From Paulinella micropora (taxonomy: Eukaryota > Cercozoa > Imbricatea > Euglyphida): DNA of 64,000 bases. A program made the translations under genes and the position numbers. Numbering within the stretch: the stretch's first letter is position 1; each line of letters begins with the position of its first letter. The stretch is from the NCBI GenBank assembly GCA_009731375.1, contig BJOX01000009.1, positions 590,822 through 654,821 of the forward strand. Reading direction: 5' to 3'. The notes below the pieces were generated by a model. It was not told the DNA's origin. It did not search any database and was given only the letters and a program-made list of their open reading frames with translations. Positions 60,206 through 64,000 of this stretch are shown here, piece by piece.

Positions 60206-63200
60206 CTACAACAACAACTACAACAACAACAACGACGACAACAACGACAAACAACCTGCTAAGATCAACTCGCTCATGAGGCCAGACAAGTCCGGCGTTT
60301 CCACATAAGATATAAATAGATAGATGCATAGATATATATAGATAGACCTGCTAAGATCAGTTCGCTCATCAGGCCGGATAAGTCCGAGGTTTCCACATAT
60401 GAAATAATTAGATGAAGACATAGATATATAGATATGTAGATAGACAGACCTGCTAAGATCAATTCGTTCATGAGGCCAGATAGGTCGGACGTGTCTACGT
60501 ATGCCCACGCGATCCAGGGAACAGTGGCTTCCCACGTCACCTGACAGATCATAGTATACTATGCCACAAGCCACACATTTGACAGTTTTGCGGGCGAGCC
60601 GGGCCGGCGAGCCCGCAAAACACGTCAAATTTGGCGCGCCGCAAATGTAATTTTATCGGTAACCGACCACATTTTGTAGAGGTGACCGATAAAACACAAC
60701 ACGTACAAGTATCAGATAGTATAGGAAATATAATTGTTATATGAGACGCTAAGGAGCAGGGAGCAGTCGCTGCCCACGTCATCTGAATGAATGAATTAAC
60801 AAACGAACGAACCAATGAATGAATGAATGAATGAATGAATGGGTGGATGCATGAATGAGTGGACGGATGAATGAATGAGTGGATGAGTGGATGAATGGAT
60901 GAATGAATGAATGAATGAATGAAGGAAGGAAGGAAGGAATGAATGAATCAATGAATGAATGAATGAATGAATGAATGAACGAATCAATGAATGAATGAAT
61001 GAATGAATGGATGGATGGATGGATGAATGAGTGGACGGATGAATGAATGAGTGAATGAGTGGATGAATGAATGAATGAATGAATGAATGAAGGAATGAAG
61101 GAATGAAGGAGTGAATGAACGAATGAACGAATGAATGAATGAATGAATGAATGCATGAATGCATGAATGCATGAATGAATGAATGAATGAATGAGTGGAT
61201 GAATGAATGAATGAATGAATGAACCAATGAATGGATGGATGGATGAATGAGTCAGTGAATGAATGCATGAATGAATGAATGAATGAATGAATGAATGAAC
61301 GAATGAATGAACGAATGAATGAACGAACGAATGAATGAATGAATGAATGAATGAATCAATGAACGAATCAATGAACAAATGAATGAATGAATGAATAAAT
61401 GAATGAATGAACGAATGAATGAACGAATGAATGAACGAACGAACGAATGAATGAATGAATGAATGAATGAATGGATGGATGGATGAGTGGACGGATGAAT
61501 GAATGAGTGGATGAGTGGATGAATGAATTAATGAATGAATGAATGAAGGAAGGAAGGAAGGAAGGAATGAATGAATGAATGAATGAATTAATGAACCAAT
61601 GAATGGATGGATGGATGAATGAGTGGACGGATGAATGAATGAGTGAATGAGTGGATGAATGAATGAATGAATGAATGAAGGAATGAAGGAATGAATGAAG
61701 GAAGGAAGGAAGGAATGAATGAATGAATGAATGAATGAAGGAATGAATGAACGAATGAATGAATTAATGAATGAATTAACCAATGAATGGATGGATGGAT
61801 GAATGAGTGGACGGATGAATGAATGAGTGAATGAATGAATGAATGAATGAATGAATAAATGAATGAATGAATGAATGAACGAATGAATGAATGAATGAAT
61901 GAGTGGATGAATGAATGAATGAATGAATGAATGAGTGAGTGAATGAATGAATGAATGAATCAACGAATGAATGAATGAATGAATGAATGAGAATGAATGA
62001 ATGAATGAATGAATGAAGGAGTGGATGAATGAATGAATGAATGAATGAACGAATGAATGAGTGGCAAAGTCTGACCTGAAGACTGGTTTGACCAGGCAGG
62101 GAGGAAAACGGGGTAGCCTGCATACATACATACATACATACATACATACATACATACAGACATACATACATACATACATACATACATACATACATACATA
62201 CATAAGGCAGGGAGGAAAACGGGGTAGCCTGCAGACAATACATACATACATACACGCATACATACATACATACATACATACATACATACATACATACATA
62301 CATGCATACATACATACAGACACCGGCAGGGAGGAAAACGGGGTAGCCTGCAGTCATAACATACATACATACATACATACATACATACATACATAGATAC
62401 ATACATACATACATACATACATGCATACATACATACATACAGACAGACATACATACATACATACATACATGCATACATACATACATGCAGGGAGGAAAAC
62501 AGGGTAGCCTGCAGACAATACATACATACGTACATACATACATACATACAGACATACAGACATACAGACATACATACATGCATACATACATACATACATA
62601 CACGCATACATACATACATACATACATACATACATACATAGGCAGGGAGGAAAACGGGGTAGCCTGCAGAACATACATACATACATACATACATGCATGC
62701 ATACATGCATACATGCATACATACATACATACAAATACCAGGCAGGGAGGAAAACGGGTAGCCTGCAGTCATTCATACATACATACATACATACATACAT
62801 ACAGGCAGGGAGGAAAACGGGGTAGCCTGCAGACATACATACATACATACAGACATACATACATACATACATACATACATACATACATACATACATACAT
62901 GCATACATACATACAGACACAGGCAGGGAGGAAAACGGGGTAGCCTGCAGATATACATACATACATACATACATACAGACATACATACATACATACATAC
63001 ATAGATACATGCATACATGCATACATGCATACATGCATACATACATACATACATACATACATACATACATACTACGTATGACTTCAAGCGTTTCGTTCAA
63101 GCCATTTCAAGACATGTTACTTGTACTTAAGAACGGAAACATCTCATACATACAGATTTTAATAGACGTAGACATGGATATAGAAGAAAACCGGCGCCGT

Positions 63201-63619
63201 GCCCACTTGCGATGCGCTGGCCCTGATGGATTGTGCCATGTACTGGTAAGATGTATTTCTGCCGGTCTGCACCCTGAGGCGCACTTCCACAAAGCGAGTG
63301 AACTCGGGTAAGACCAGCCCTGAGAGGTAGATAGGTAGGTAGGTAGGTAGGTAGGTACGTAGGTGGATAGACAGCTTACCAGATTCGAAGTCGACCACGA
63401 GGGAGTGGTGCATGGAGTATGAAAGGAAAAAGGTGGTTGGGCTGGCAGAGAGACGCGTGGCGGTGCCGACTTGGCTGGTTAGGCCGGGGGGAATGCAGCC
63501 CGAGCGGTCCACGAGACAATGGCTCTCATTGAAGGACTCTCCGGCCTGAGAAAGGGAAAACGTCAGGTAGGTGGTGGCAGCGCGGGCAATGCGAGGGGCA
63601 GGGCAGGGAGGCGAGAAGG
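37610..63619 (-). CDS. Large multi-exon gene: EGF / IPT-TIG / GCC2-GCC3 multi-pass membrane protein (gene span)
   Basis: I assembled the exons by eye from GT-AG borders and matching phase. In gene order they are 63619-63380, 63319-63192, 62117-62076, 60540-60450, 58843-58790, 58071-57954, (57661-57635 or 57861-57835), 57560-57493, 57274-57020, 56962-56853, 56676-56625, 50327-50208, 50053-49997, 49388-48810, 48676-48546, 47862-47748, 47370-47096, 46971-46885, 46150-46084, 45947-45829, 45478-45385, 44815-42964, 42875-38801, 38564-38345, 37668-37610. Together they give about 9 kb or 3,000 codons. Predicted protein: an extracellular N-terminal region, EGF-like modules, IPT/TIG domains, about 37 Cys-rich GCC2/GCC3 repeats, then about eight TM helices with a cytoplasmic tail. 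Such proteins are thought to be cell-surface receptors or channel-like proteins. No ligand can be named. The start lies in or beyond the 63,620-63,890 gap and no stop codon has been found downstream. Confidence 0.8.
37669..38344. repeat. Intron: CTTA, CTTC, GTTA arrays with two copied exon edges
   Basis: At 38,064-38,128 and 37,823-37,885 the minus strand carries diverged copies of the 3' edge of the 38,345-38,564 exon ([14 protein letters not shown] reading, then GCTAAGTAAGT). Each is followed by a tetranucleotide array. Confidence 0.7.
38345..38564 (-). CDS. Exon: charged cytoplasmic tail
   Basis: Acceptor ATGTAG|CCGGTG, donor CATG|GTAACT, phase 0 to 1. It reads [20 protein letters not shown], then a Glu/Lys/Arg-rich helix (probable coiled coil) and ends [13 protein letters not shown]. 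It follows directly on ...DHQPINIE from the 4-kb exon. A decayed copy of its first ~35 bases is at 38,653-38,690. Confidence 0.75.
38801..42875 (-). CDS. Exon: GCC2/GCC3 cysteine repeats plus multi-pass membrane core
   Basis: 4,075 bp open without interruption; acceptor CATGTAG|GCTTTT, donor GAA|GTAAGT. The first ~620 residues are about 27 tandem repeats of ~25-50 residues with the C..C..G.....G...C..C pattern of GCC2/GCC3 (ephrin-receptor-like) domains. Then a TM helix ([20 protein letters not shown], around 40,910-40,970), a ~200-residue Ser/Thr-rich loop, and a core with about seven more TM helices (39,300-40,300). The core holds [17 protein letters not shown] and [20 protein letters not shown], segments typical of the membrane region that follows GCC2/GCC3 repeats in many protist proteins. 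The tail (38,801-39,290) is basic and Gly/Pro/Ala-rich. Exon size is far above its neighbours, and no repeats invade it. Confidence 0.92.
42876..42963 (-). other. Short CATA-rich intron
   Basis: 88 bp between GG|GTCTGT and TGTAG|G. It is open in frame, so retention would add about 29 residues of Tyr/Val/Cys. The junction on either side restores a Gly codon (CNAG-LFSGAG). Confidence 0.75.
42964..44815 (-). CDS. Exon: IPT/TIG domains and first ~10 GCC2/GCC3 repeats
   Basis: 1,852 bp, acceptor GGCTAG|GTCCAG, donor CAGG|GTCTGT, phase 1 to 2. The first ~180 residues are beta-rich without many Cys. Then two IPT/TIG-like modules ([40 protein letters not shown]). From about residue 385 ([12 protein letters not shown]) come ten Cys-rich repeats, for example [20 protein letters not shown], that run on into the next exon. 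TIG domains are Ig-like folds found in extracellular receptors. Confidence 0.9.
44816..45384. repeat. Intron: GATA/GGAT/CAGA arrays with a copied exon edge
   Basis: (GATA)n and (GGAT)n fill it. At about 45,308-45,352 the minus strand repeats the end of the next-upstream exon (LSRLVLLG for LPRLVLDG...LLG). Confidence 0.8.
45385..45478 (-). CDS. Exon: IPT/TIG segment
   Basis: Acceptor ATACAG|GTGCTG, donor CTGG|GTATCG, phase 0 to 1. It reads [18 protein letters not shown] then [14 protein letters not shown]. The Gly at the junction is completed by the next exon. Confidence 0.75.
45829..45947 (-). CDS. Exon: IPT/TIG segment
   Basis: Acceptor CCCACAG|GGCAAG, donor GCG|GTCTAT, phase 1 to 0. It reads [20 protein letters not shown] then [19 protein letters not shown]. 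Truncated copies of its second half lie at about 45,604-45,655 ([15 protein letters not shown]) and 45,535-45,560. Confidence 0.7.
46084..46150 (-). CDS. Exon: IPT/TIG segment
   Basis: Acceptor ATACAG|GCATGT, donor CAAG|GTCTCT, phase 0 to 1. It reads [20 protein letters not shown]. The edge FVNQTYLTC recurs at about 46,235-46,280 and 46,358-46,395. Confidence 0.7.
46151..46884. repeat. Intron: CA, TA, GGTA, GATA, GATT arrays with copied exon edges
   Basis: Contains two extra copies of the acceptor edge of the 46,084 exon and one copy of the donor edge of the 46,885 exon (about 46,672-46,712, [12 protein letters not shown]). These are separated by simple arrays. Confidence 0.8.
46885..46971 (-). 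CDS. Exon: IPT/TIG segment
   Basis: 87 bp, acceptor GACTAG|GTGACG, donor GCGCG|GTCCAT, phase 0 to 0. It reads [20 protein letters not shown] then VELVGISRA, a clear IPT/TIG strand pair (LTVRGQDFG). The join to the upstream exon gives [11 protein letters not shown]. Confidence 0.85.
46978..47092. repeat. Degenerate TTAGGG (telomere-type) repeats in an intron
   Basis: About 18 units of GGTTAG / TTAGGG with variants (GTTAGCG, GATAAGG, GGTCAGG) on the plus strand, so CCCTAA in the sense of the gene. They fill nearly the whole 124-bp intron between the exons at 46,885 and 47,096. Confidence 0.85.
47096..47370 (-). CDS. Exon: IPT/TIG domain
   Basis: 275 bp, acceptor TTTTTCTAG|GTGGTG, donor ACAA|GTAACC, phase 1 to 0. 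It reads [20 protein letters not shown] ... [20 protein letters not shown], a canonical IPT/TIG fold, followed by the start of the next one ([14 protein letters not shown]). Confidence 0.9.
47400..47524. other. Assembly gap (125 N) in an intron, beside a purine tract
   Basis: Unknown sequence. It is followed by about 190 bp of AAAGAAAGG-type purine repeat (47,531-47,730). Confidence 0.99.
47748..47862 (-). CDS. Exon: IPT/TIG segment
   Basis: Acceptor TCTCAG|GTGCGC, donor GCAG|GTTATT, phase 0 to 1. It reads [20 protein letters not shown] then [19 protein letters not shown]. Copies of its acceptor edge (VRWAAVPA) occur at about 47,982-48,012 and 48,085-48,118, each with a piece of MITE family A. 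Confidence 0.85.
47880..48400. mobile_element. MITE family A, one fuller and three partial copies, in an intron
   Basis: Partial ends at about 47,880-47,975, 48,017-48,050 and 48,125-48,185. A fuller copy with both inverted ends spans about 48,191-48,398 (TTCTAGTTCTTAACTA ... ACCTTCTCA). These alternate with the copied exon edges. Confidence 0.65.
48401..48545. repeat. Minisatellite units in an intron
   Basis: Four or five units of CCTCACTGCTGCCTTTTTG, of the same family as 29.2-29.9 kb. Confidence 0.75.
48546..48676 (-). CDS. Exon: IPT/TIG segment
   Basis: Acceptor TCTGTAG|GAGATC, donor CTGCAG|GTCCGA, phase 1 to 0. It reads [20 protein letters not shown] then [17 protein letters not shown], a TIG domain begun in the preceding exon (AQVTIA-GDRFG). 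Confidence 0.88.
48677..48809. repeat. Intron: ~22-bp minisatellite GGCAGTACAGAGGACAAAA
   Basis: Five to six units fill the intron. The unit is a shortened relative of the 23-kb minisatellite. Confidence 0.8.
48810..49388 (-). CDS. Exon: EGF-like modules and a beta-rich domain
   Basis: 579 bp, acceptor ATATAG|CCCTCA, donor GCTG|GTGTGT, phase 1 to 1. It reads [20 protein letters not shown], then [20 protein letters not shown] and [20 protein letters not shown], which are EGF/laminin-like cysteine modules. A ~90-residue domain without Cys follows, then the start of a TIG ([20 protein letters not shown]). Confidence 0.9.
49389..49996. repeat. Intron: ACAGAC arrays with two copied exon ends
   Basis: (ACAGAC)n from 49,430 to 49,725. 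The minus strand carries two diverged copies of the end of the 49,997 exon: [14 protein letters not shown] ending at 49,872 and [14 protein letters not shown] ending at 49,730. Both keep the CAG|GTA donor. The second could be a genuine exon, since CQPG joins in phase to the exon at 49,388. Their acceptors are unclear. Confidence 0.65.
49997..50053 (-). CDS. Exon: end of an EGF-like module
   Basis: 57 bp, acceptor ACCTAG|GGGCCT, donor ACCAG|GTATAT, phase 1 to 1. It reads [20 protein letters not shown] and completes the EGF pattern begun upstream. Confidence 0.8.
50054..50207. repeat. Intron: CATA array
   Basis: Short (CATA)n intron between the two halves of one EGF module. Confidence 0.85.
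50208..50327 (-). CDS. Exon: EGF-like module
   Basis: 120 bp, acceptor CACTAG|GTGCCA, donor CACTG|GTATGC, phase 1 to 1. It reads [20 protein letters not shown] then [16 protein letters not shown]. The upstream join to the exon at 56,625 gives [15 protein letters not shown] in correct phase across a 6.3-kb intron. Confidence 0.85.
50328..50684. repeat. Intron: GAT and TAG trinucleotide arrays
   Basis: (GAT)n, then (TAG)n with GGT, CAG and AAT variants that form the tail of the adjacent SINE. Confidence 0.85.
50685..50788 (-). mobile_element. SINE copy, cut by a gap
   Basis: GTGCTTCTCTGTCAATGGC... to the gap at 50,789, in reverse orientation to the copy at the window start. Confidence 0.7.
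50789..51190. other. Assembly gap (402 N)
   Basis: Lies in the large intron between SINE and dispersed-repeat sequence. Confidence 0.99.
51191..51669. repeat. Dispersed repeat B, copy 1, with (AAT)n
   Basis: The 282 bases at 51,191-51,472 are essentially identical to 56,049-56,330, and 51,527-51,588 matches 55,889-55,949. The family carries a CGAGGTTATTCCGCAGTCCC segment. An (AAT)n tail of about 80 bp follows. Coding capacity is not evident. Confidence 0.75.
51670..52330. repeat. Tandem ~130-bp units and GC-rich module, with two 10-N gaps
   Basis: Gaps at 51,713-51,722 and 52,192-52,201, both beside poly-C. Two or three units share CTCAATTTTCTGGTGTG...GCCACCC and GGTGTGCGCAAACGGCG. A GC-rich module (GTTCCCGGGGGGAGGGCCCC ... 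CCCCGTCGACAGGGTACG) appears at 52,138 and 52,275 and again downstream. Confidence 0.75.
52331..53510. repeat. ~182-bp satellite, six tandem units
   Basis: Units share CAGGACACTCCCCTAACGC (starts near 52,381, 52,562, 52,803, 52,988, 53,170 and 53,340), AATATTTGCGTGAATTCC, ATCAGCATCAACATC and ACAAACCATGATTTATT. The 241-bp interval holds two inserted copies of the GC-rich module. Two further units are at 54,950-55,330. Confidence 0.85.
53511..53889 (-). mobile_element. Two SINE fragments with AAT arrays
   Basis: A truncated copy at about 53,617-53,669 and a longer copy at 53,805-53,889 that ends at a gap. (AAT)n with AGT and ACA variants lies between them. Confidence 0.65.
53890..54123. other. 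Assembly gap (234 N) followed by poly-C
   Basis: A run of 25 C follows the gap. Confidence 0.99.
54150..55400. repeat. ~130-bp tandem units, GC-rich modules and two satellite units
   Basis: Three to four units share AGCCTTGGAGCATTCTCAGC and CATTCATTTTG (near 54,250, 54,392, 54,550 and 54,725). GC-rich modules are at 54,615-54,690 and 54,790-54,845. Units of the ~182-bp satellite follow at 54,950-55,330. Confidence 0.75.
55398..55624 (+). repeat. SINE tail fragment and (ATT)n array
   Basis: CATCAGCCATTGACAGAGAAGC in plus orientation, then about 195 bp of ATT with ACT variants. The array is shared with the oppositely oriented SINE that follows, so two SINEs meet tail to tail. Confidence 0.65.
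55625..55828 (-). mobile_element. SINE with intact tRNA-like head
   Basis: The most complete copy. Read on the minus strand it begins with a 74-base tRNA-like head (55,828-55,755), continues through the common body and ends in the ATT array. It starts GGACACCG; six of seven acceptor-stem positions can pair with CGGTGCC. The pol III A box is TAGCCCAGTGG (about 55,817-55,807) and the B box GTTCGATTCC (55,776-55,767). The anticodon stem-loop is not convincing and the T stem is weak, so this is a SINE promoter and not a working tRNA. Confidence 0.7.
55829..56330. repeat. (AAT)n and dispersed repeat B, copy 2
   Basis: (AAT)n to 55,888, then the repeat-B segments in an order that suggests tandem or permuted units compared with copy 1. 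It is cut by the gap at 56,331-56,410. Confidence 0.7.
56331..56410. other. Assembly gap (80 N)
   Basis: Between repeat B and another SINE. Confidence 0.99.
56411..56624 (-). mobile_element. SINE copy without tRNA head, plus (AAT)n
   Basis: The body is at 56,417-56,575. The head is replaced by CCAGAAAATAATAAT. The (AAT)n directly abuts the donor of the next exon. Confidence 0.65.
56625..56676 (-). CDS. Exon: start of an EGF-like module
   Basis: 52 bp, acceptor ACATAG|GTCAAC, donor TTGTG|GTAGCA, phase 0 to 1. It reads [17 protein letters not shown], continued by the exon at 50,208. Confidence 0.75.
56677..56852. repeat. Intron: TATGT pentanucleotide array
   Basis: A short version of the 32-kb TATGT/CATGT array lies between two EGF exons. 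Confidence 0.8.
56853..56962 (-). CDS. Exon: EGF-like module
   Basis: Donor GACCAG|GTCATA, acceptor probably TGCAAG|GTGTGG, phase 1 to 0. It reads [20 protein letters not shown] then [16 protein letters not shown], a full EGF pattern. Confidence 0.8.
57020..57274 (-). CDS. Exon: EGF-like modules
   Basis: 255 bp, acceptor TGCCAG|GGACCT, donor TCCAG|GTACAT, phase 1 to 1. It reads [20 protein letters not shown], then [20 protein letters not shown] and [20 protein letters not shown]: two cysteine modules and the end of a third. Confidence 0.9.
57275..57492. repeat. Intron: GGTA/AGTA/GCAA arrays
   Basis: Simple tetranucleotides only. Confidence 0.85.
57493..57560 (-). CDS. Exon: EGF-like segment
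   Basis: 68 bp, acceptor TGTTAG|GTCTGG, donor GCAG|GTAAGA, phase 2 to 1. It reads [20 protein letters not shown] and joins the next exon as [13 protein letters not shown]. Confidence 0.8.
57635..57661 (-). CDS. 27-nt micro-exon cassette, copy c
   Basis: TGTTGCTTGCGTCTGCCG... with CATAG acceptor and CTG|GTCACA donor. It enters and leaves in phase 2, so inclusion adds nine residues (C-VACVCRSG) without changing the frame. It is a copy of the end of the exon at 57,954. Confidence 0.4.
57835..57861 (-). CDS. 27-nt micro-exon cassette, copy a
   Basis: TGTTGCTCGCGTCTGCCG... with ATGTAG acceptor and CTG|GTGAGA donor, which is closer to consensus than its neighbours. Phase 2 to 2. A third copy near 57,733-57,755 has lost five bases and its donor. 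Confidence 0.4.
57954..58071 (-). CDS. Exon: extracellular segment leading into EGF modules
   Basis: 118 bp, acceptor ATTGCAG|CGTACT, donor GGCTG|GTCACA, phase 1 to 2. It reads [20 protein letters not shown] then [17 protein letters not shown]. The last part begins an EGF-like module and is the source of the micro-exon copies downstream. Confidence 0.8.
58130..58520. repeat. ~41-bp minisatellite (GGGATTTTCGGGTTTCGGGT family)
   Basis: About nine units of GTGAAAGTGCCACCGCAGGC plus CGGGATTTTCGGG, some with an internal 6-10 bp deletion. It lies in the intron between the exons at 58,071 and 58,790. Any reading frame across it is incidental. Confidence 0.9.
58521..58789. other. Intron remainder: CT dinucleotides and unique sequence
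   Basis: (CT)n to 58,660, then unique sequence with nothing coding that fits the gene. Confidence 0.7.
58790..58843 (-). CDS. Exon: extracellular segment
   Basis: 54 bp, acceptor GCGCAG|GCGCTT, donor ACAAG|GTATTC, phase 1 to 1. It reads [16 protein letters not shown]. Support comes from phase agreement with both neighbours. Confidence 0.65.
58858..60255. repeat. Intron: CAT/CAG and CAA trinucleotide arrays
   Basis: From 58,858 to about 59,940, blocks of (CATCAT)n with CGT alternate with (CAG)n of 4-6 units, about a dozen cycles of roughly 60-110 bp. Then (CAA)n, a short (CGA)n and more (CAA)n to 60,255. All frames stay open. Confidence 0.9.
60256..60400 (-). repeat. Two copies of the end of the 60,450 exon
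   Basis: 60,256-60,308 ([16 protein letters not shown]) and 60,348-60,400 ([16 protein letters not shown]), each with a GCAG|GT donor and each separated by GATA-type sequence. Neither has an obvious acceptor. Confidence 0.75.
60450..60540 (-). CDS. Exon: extracellular segment
   Basis: 91 bp, acceptor TGTCAG|GTGACG, donor GCAG|GTCTGT, phase 0 to 1. It reads [20 protein letters not shown] then [11 protein letters not shown]. It is the only one of the three copies with both borders. Confidence 0.75.
60564..60645. mobile_element. GC-rich foldback element, copy 2
   Basis: A shorter palindrome than at 26.1 kb (TTTTGCGGGCGAGCCGG ... CCGGCGAGCCCGCAAAA). The flanking TTTATCGGTAACC ... GTGACCGATAAA pair is also present to about 60,693. 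It sits between the exon at 60,450 and a copied piece of that exon's start (about 60,757-60,785, MTWAATAP). Confidence 0.65.
60786..62075. repeat. Intron: GAAT/GGAT tetranucleotide array
   Basis: About 1.28 kb of (ATGA)n with GTGG, ACGA and AGGA blocks in a repeating higher-order arrangement of ~350 bp. The long Ser/Phe/Ile/His frame is incidental. Confidence 0.9.
62076..62117 (-). CDS. Exon: short extracellular segment
   Basis: 42 bp, acceptor ATGCAG|GCTACC, donor CTTCAG|GTCAGA, phase 0 to 0. It reads [14 protein letters not shown]. It is the only complete member of an eight-copy family. Confidence 0.55.
62118..62960 (-). repeat. Composite array: CATA blocks plus seven copies of an acceptor and exon start
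   Basis: CTGCAG|GCTACCCCGTTTTCC and the next ~8 bases occur at about 62,205, 62,325, 62,488, 62,641, 62,741, 62,804 and 62,922, each followed on the minus strand by (TATG)n. One copy lacks a G and one has a single substitution. All keep the CAG acceptor. Confidence 0.88.
62961..63191. repeat. Intron: CATA array and a MITE family A fragment
   Basis: The fragment at about 63,075-63,147 matches one end of the MITE (GACTTCAAGCGTTTCG ... TACTTAAGAAC). Confidence 0.65.
63192..63319 (-). CDS. Exon: beta-rich extracellular segment
   Basis: Acceptor CTCTCAG|GGCTGG, phase 1. It reads [20 protein letters not shown] then [17 protein letters not shown]. The donor may be GCCG|GTTTTC (end 63,192) or GCAA|GTGGGC (end 63,207). 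Both leave phase 0. Confidence 0.75.
63380..63619 (-). CDS. Exon: most N-terminal visible part, runs into a gap
   Basis: Donor ATCTG|GTAAGC, phase 1. It reads [20 protein letters not shown], then [19 protein letters not shown] and [22 protein letters not shown] at 63,546 could be an acceptor, but the sequence upstream of it is also protein-like, so I extend to the gap. No signal peptide is visible. Confidence 0.7.
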
Positions 63620-63890
63620 NNNNNNNNNNNNNNNNNNNNNNNNNNNNNNNNNNNNNNNNNNNNNNNNNNNNNNNNNNNNNNNNNNNNNNNNNNNNNNNNN
63701 NNNNNNNNNNNNNNNNNNNNNNNNNNNNNNNNNNNNNNNNNNNNNNNNNNNNNNNNNNNNNNNNNNNNNNNNNNNNNNNNNNNNNNNNNNNNNNNNNNNN
63801 NNNNNNNNNNNNNNNNNNNNNNNNNNNNNNNNNNNNNNNNNNNNNNNNNNNNNNNNNNNNNNNNNNNNNNNNNNNNNNNNNNNNNNNNNN
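63620..63890. other. Assembly gap (271 N) followed by poly-G
   Basis: The gap ends in 27 G. It probably hides the upstream exon or intron of the large gene. Confidence 0.99.
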
Positions 63891-63922
<32 letters not shown>

Positions 63923-63941
63923 ACCTGACACGCTGCGCTGC

Positions 63942-64000
<59 letters not shown>
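63891..64000. repeat. Poly-G, short island and CTAT array
   Basis: The island at 63,918-63,942 is too short to interpret. (CTAT)n runs to the window end. Confidence 0.9.

Noticed and set aside
60779-62323. 514-codon Ser/Phe/Ile/His frame
   Set aside because: Translation of an intronic (ATGA)n array between phase-matched exons.

Overview
This is nuclear DNA from a single-celled or otherwise microbial eukaryote. The evidence is GT-AG spliceosomal introns in a >26 kb gene, a Ty1/copia retrotransposon, a tRNA-derived SINE, MITE-like inverted-repeat elements and TTAGGG-type repeats. The lineage cannot be fixed from the window. A large protein that joins EGF-like, IPT/TIG and GCC2/GCC3 (ephrin-receptor-like) cysteine repeats to a multi-pass membrane core is an architecture known from protists such as stramenopiles and haptophytes. 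That is only a hint. Scaffold gaps, many beside homopolymer C, G or A runs, break the sequence.

Layout. 1-5.2 kb: a SINE copy, ATGT/GATA arrays, a ten-copy composite repeat, a dispersed repeat bounded by 45-bp direct repeats, and a MITE. 5.25-12.8 kb: a full-length Ty1/copia element (two LTRs, gag, protease, integrase, RT, RNase H) with 5-bp target duplications, sitting inside a gag-like ORF that reads through the pre-insertion site on the minus strand. 13-33 kb: almost only simple repeats, minisatellites and satellites (a 16-bp satellite of about 100 units, pentanucleotide arrays, a 30-bp minisatellite), with MITEs, palindromic elements and short unique islands. 33.8-37.7 kb: a Ser-rich exon candidate, repeat blocks and a GATC-dense array.

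37.6 kb to beyond 63.6 kb: one large minus-strand gene. I could place about 25 exons whose splice phases agree at nearly every junction, giving roughly 3,000 codons before the unknown N-terminus (in the gap at 63,620) and an unseen C-terminus. From N to C the protein reads: a beta-rich extracellular part, EGF-like modules, IPT/TIG domains, about 37 cysteine repeats, one TM helix, a Ser-rich loop, then about seven more TM helices and a cytoplasmic tail. Its introns hold the repeats and mobile elements. The 50.3-56.6 kb intron alone holds SINEs, a ~182-bp satellite and several gaps.

The most unusual pattern recurs in intron after intron. A short piece of an exon edge, usually with its splice site, has been copied several times together with the adjoining tetranucleotide array. 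The copies range from one extra (47-48 kb) through three (46.1 and 60.3 kb) to eight (62 kb). A pair of 27-nt micro-exon-like cassettes at 57.6-57.9 kb keep both splice sites and the frame. A related ten-copy array lies at 1.3-2.6 kb.
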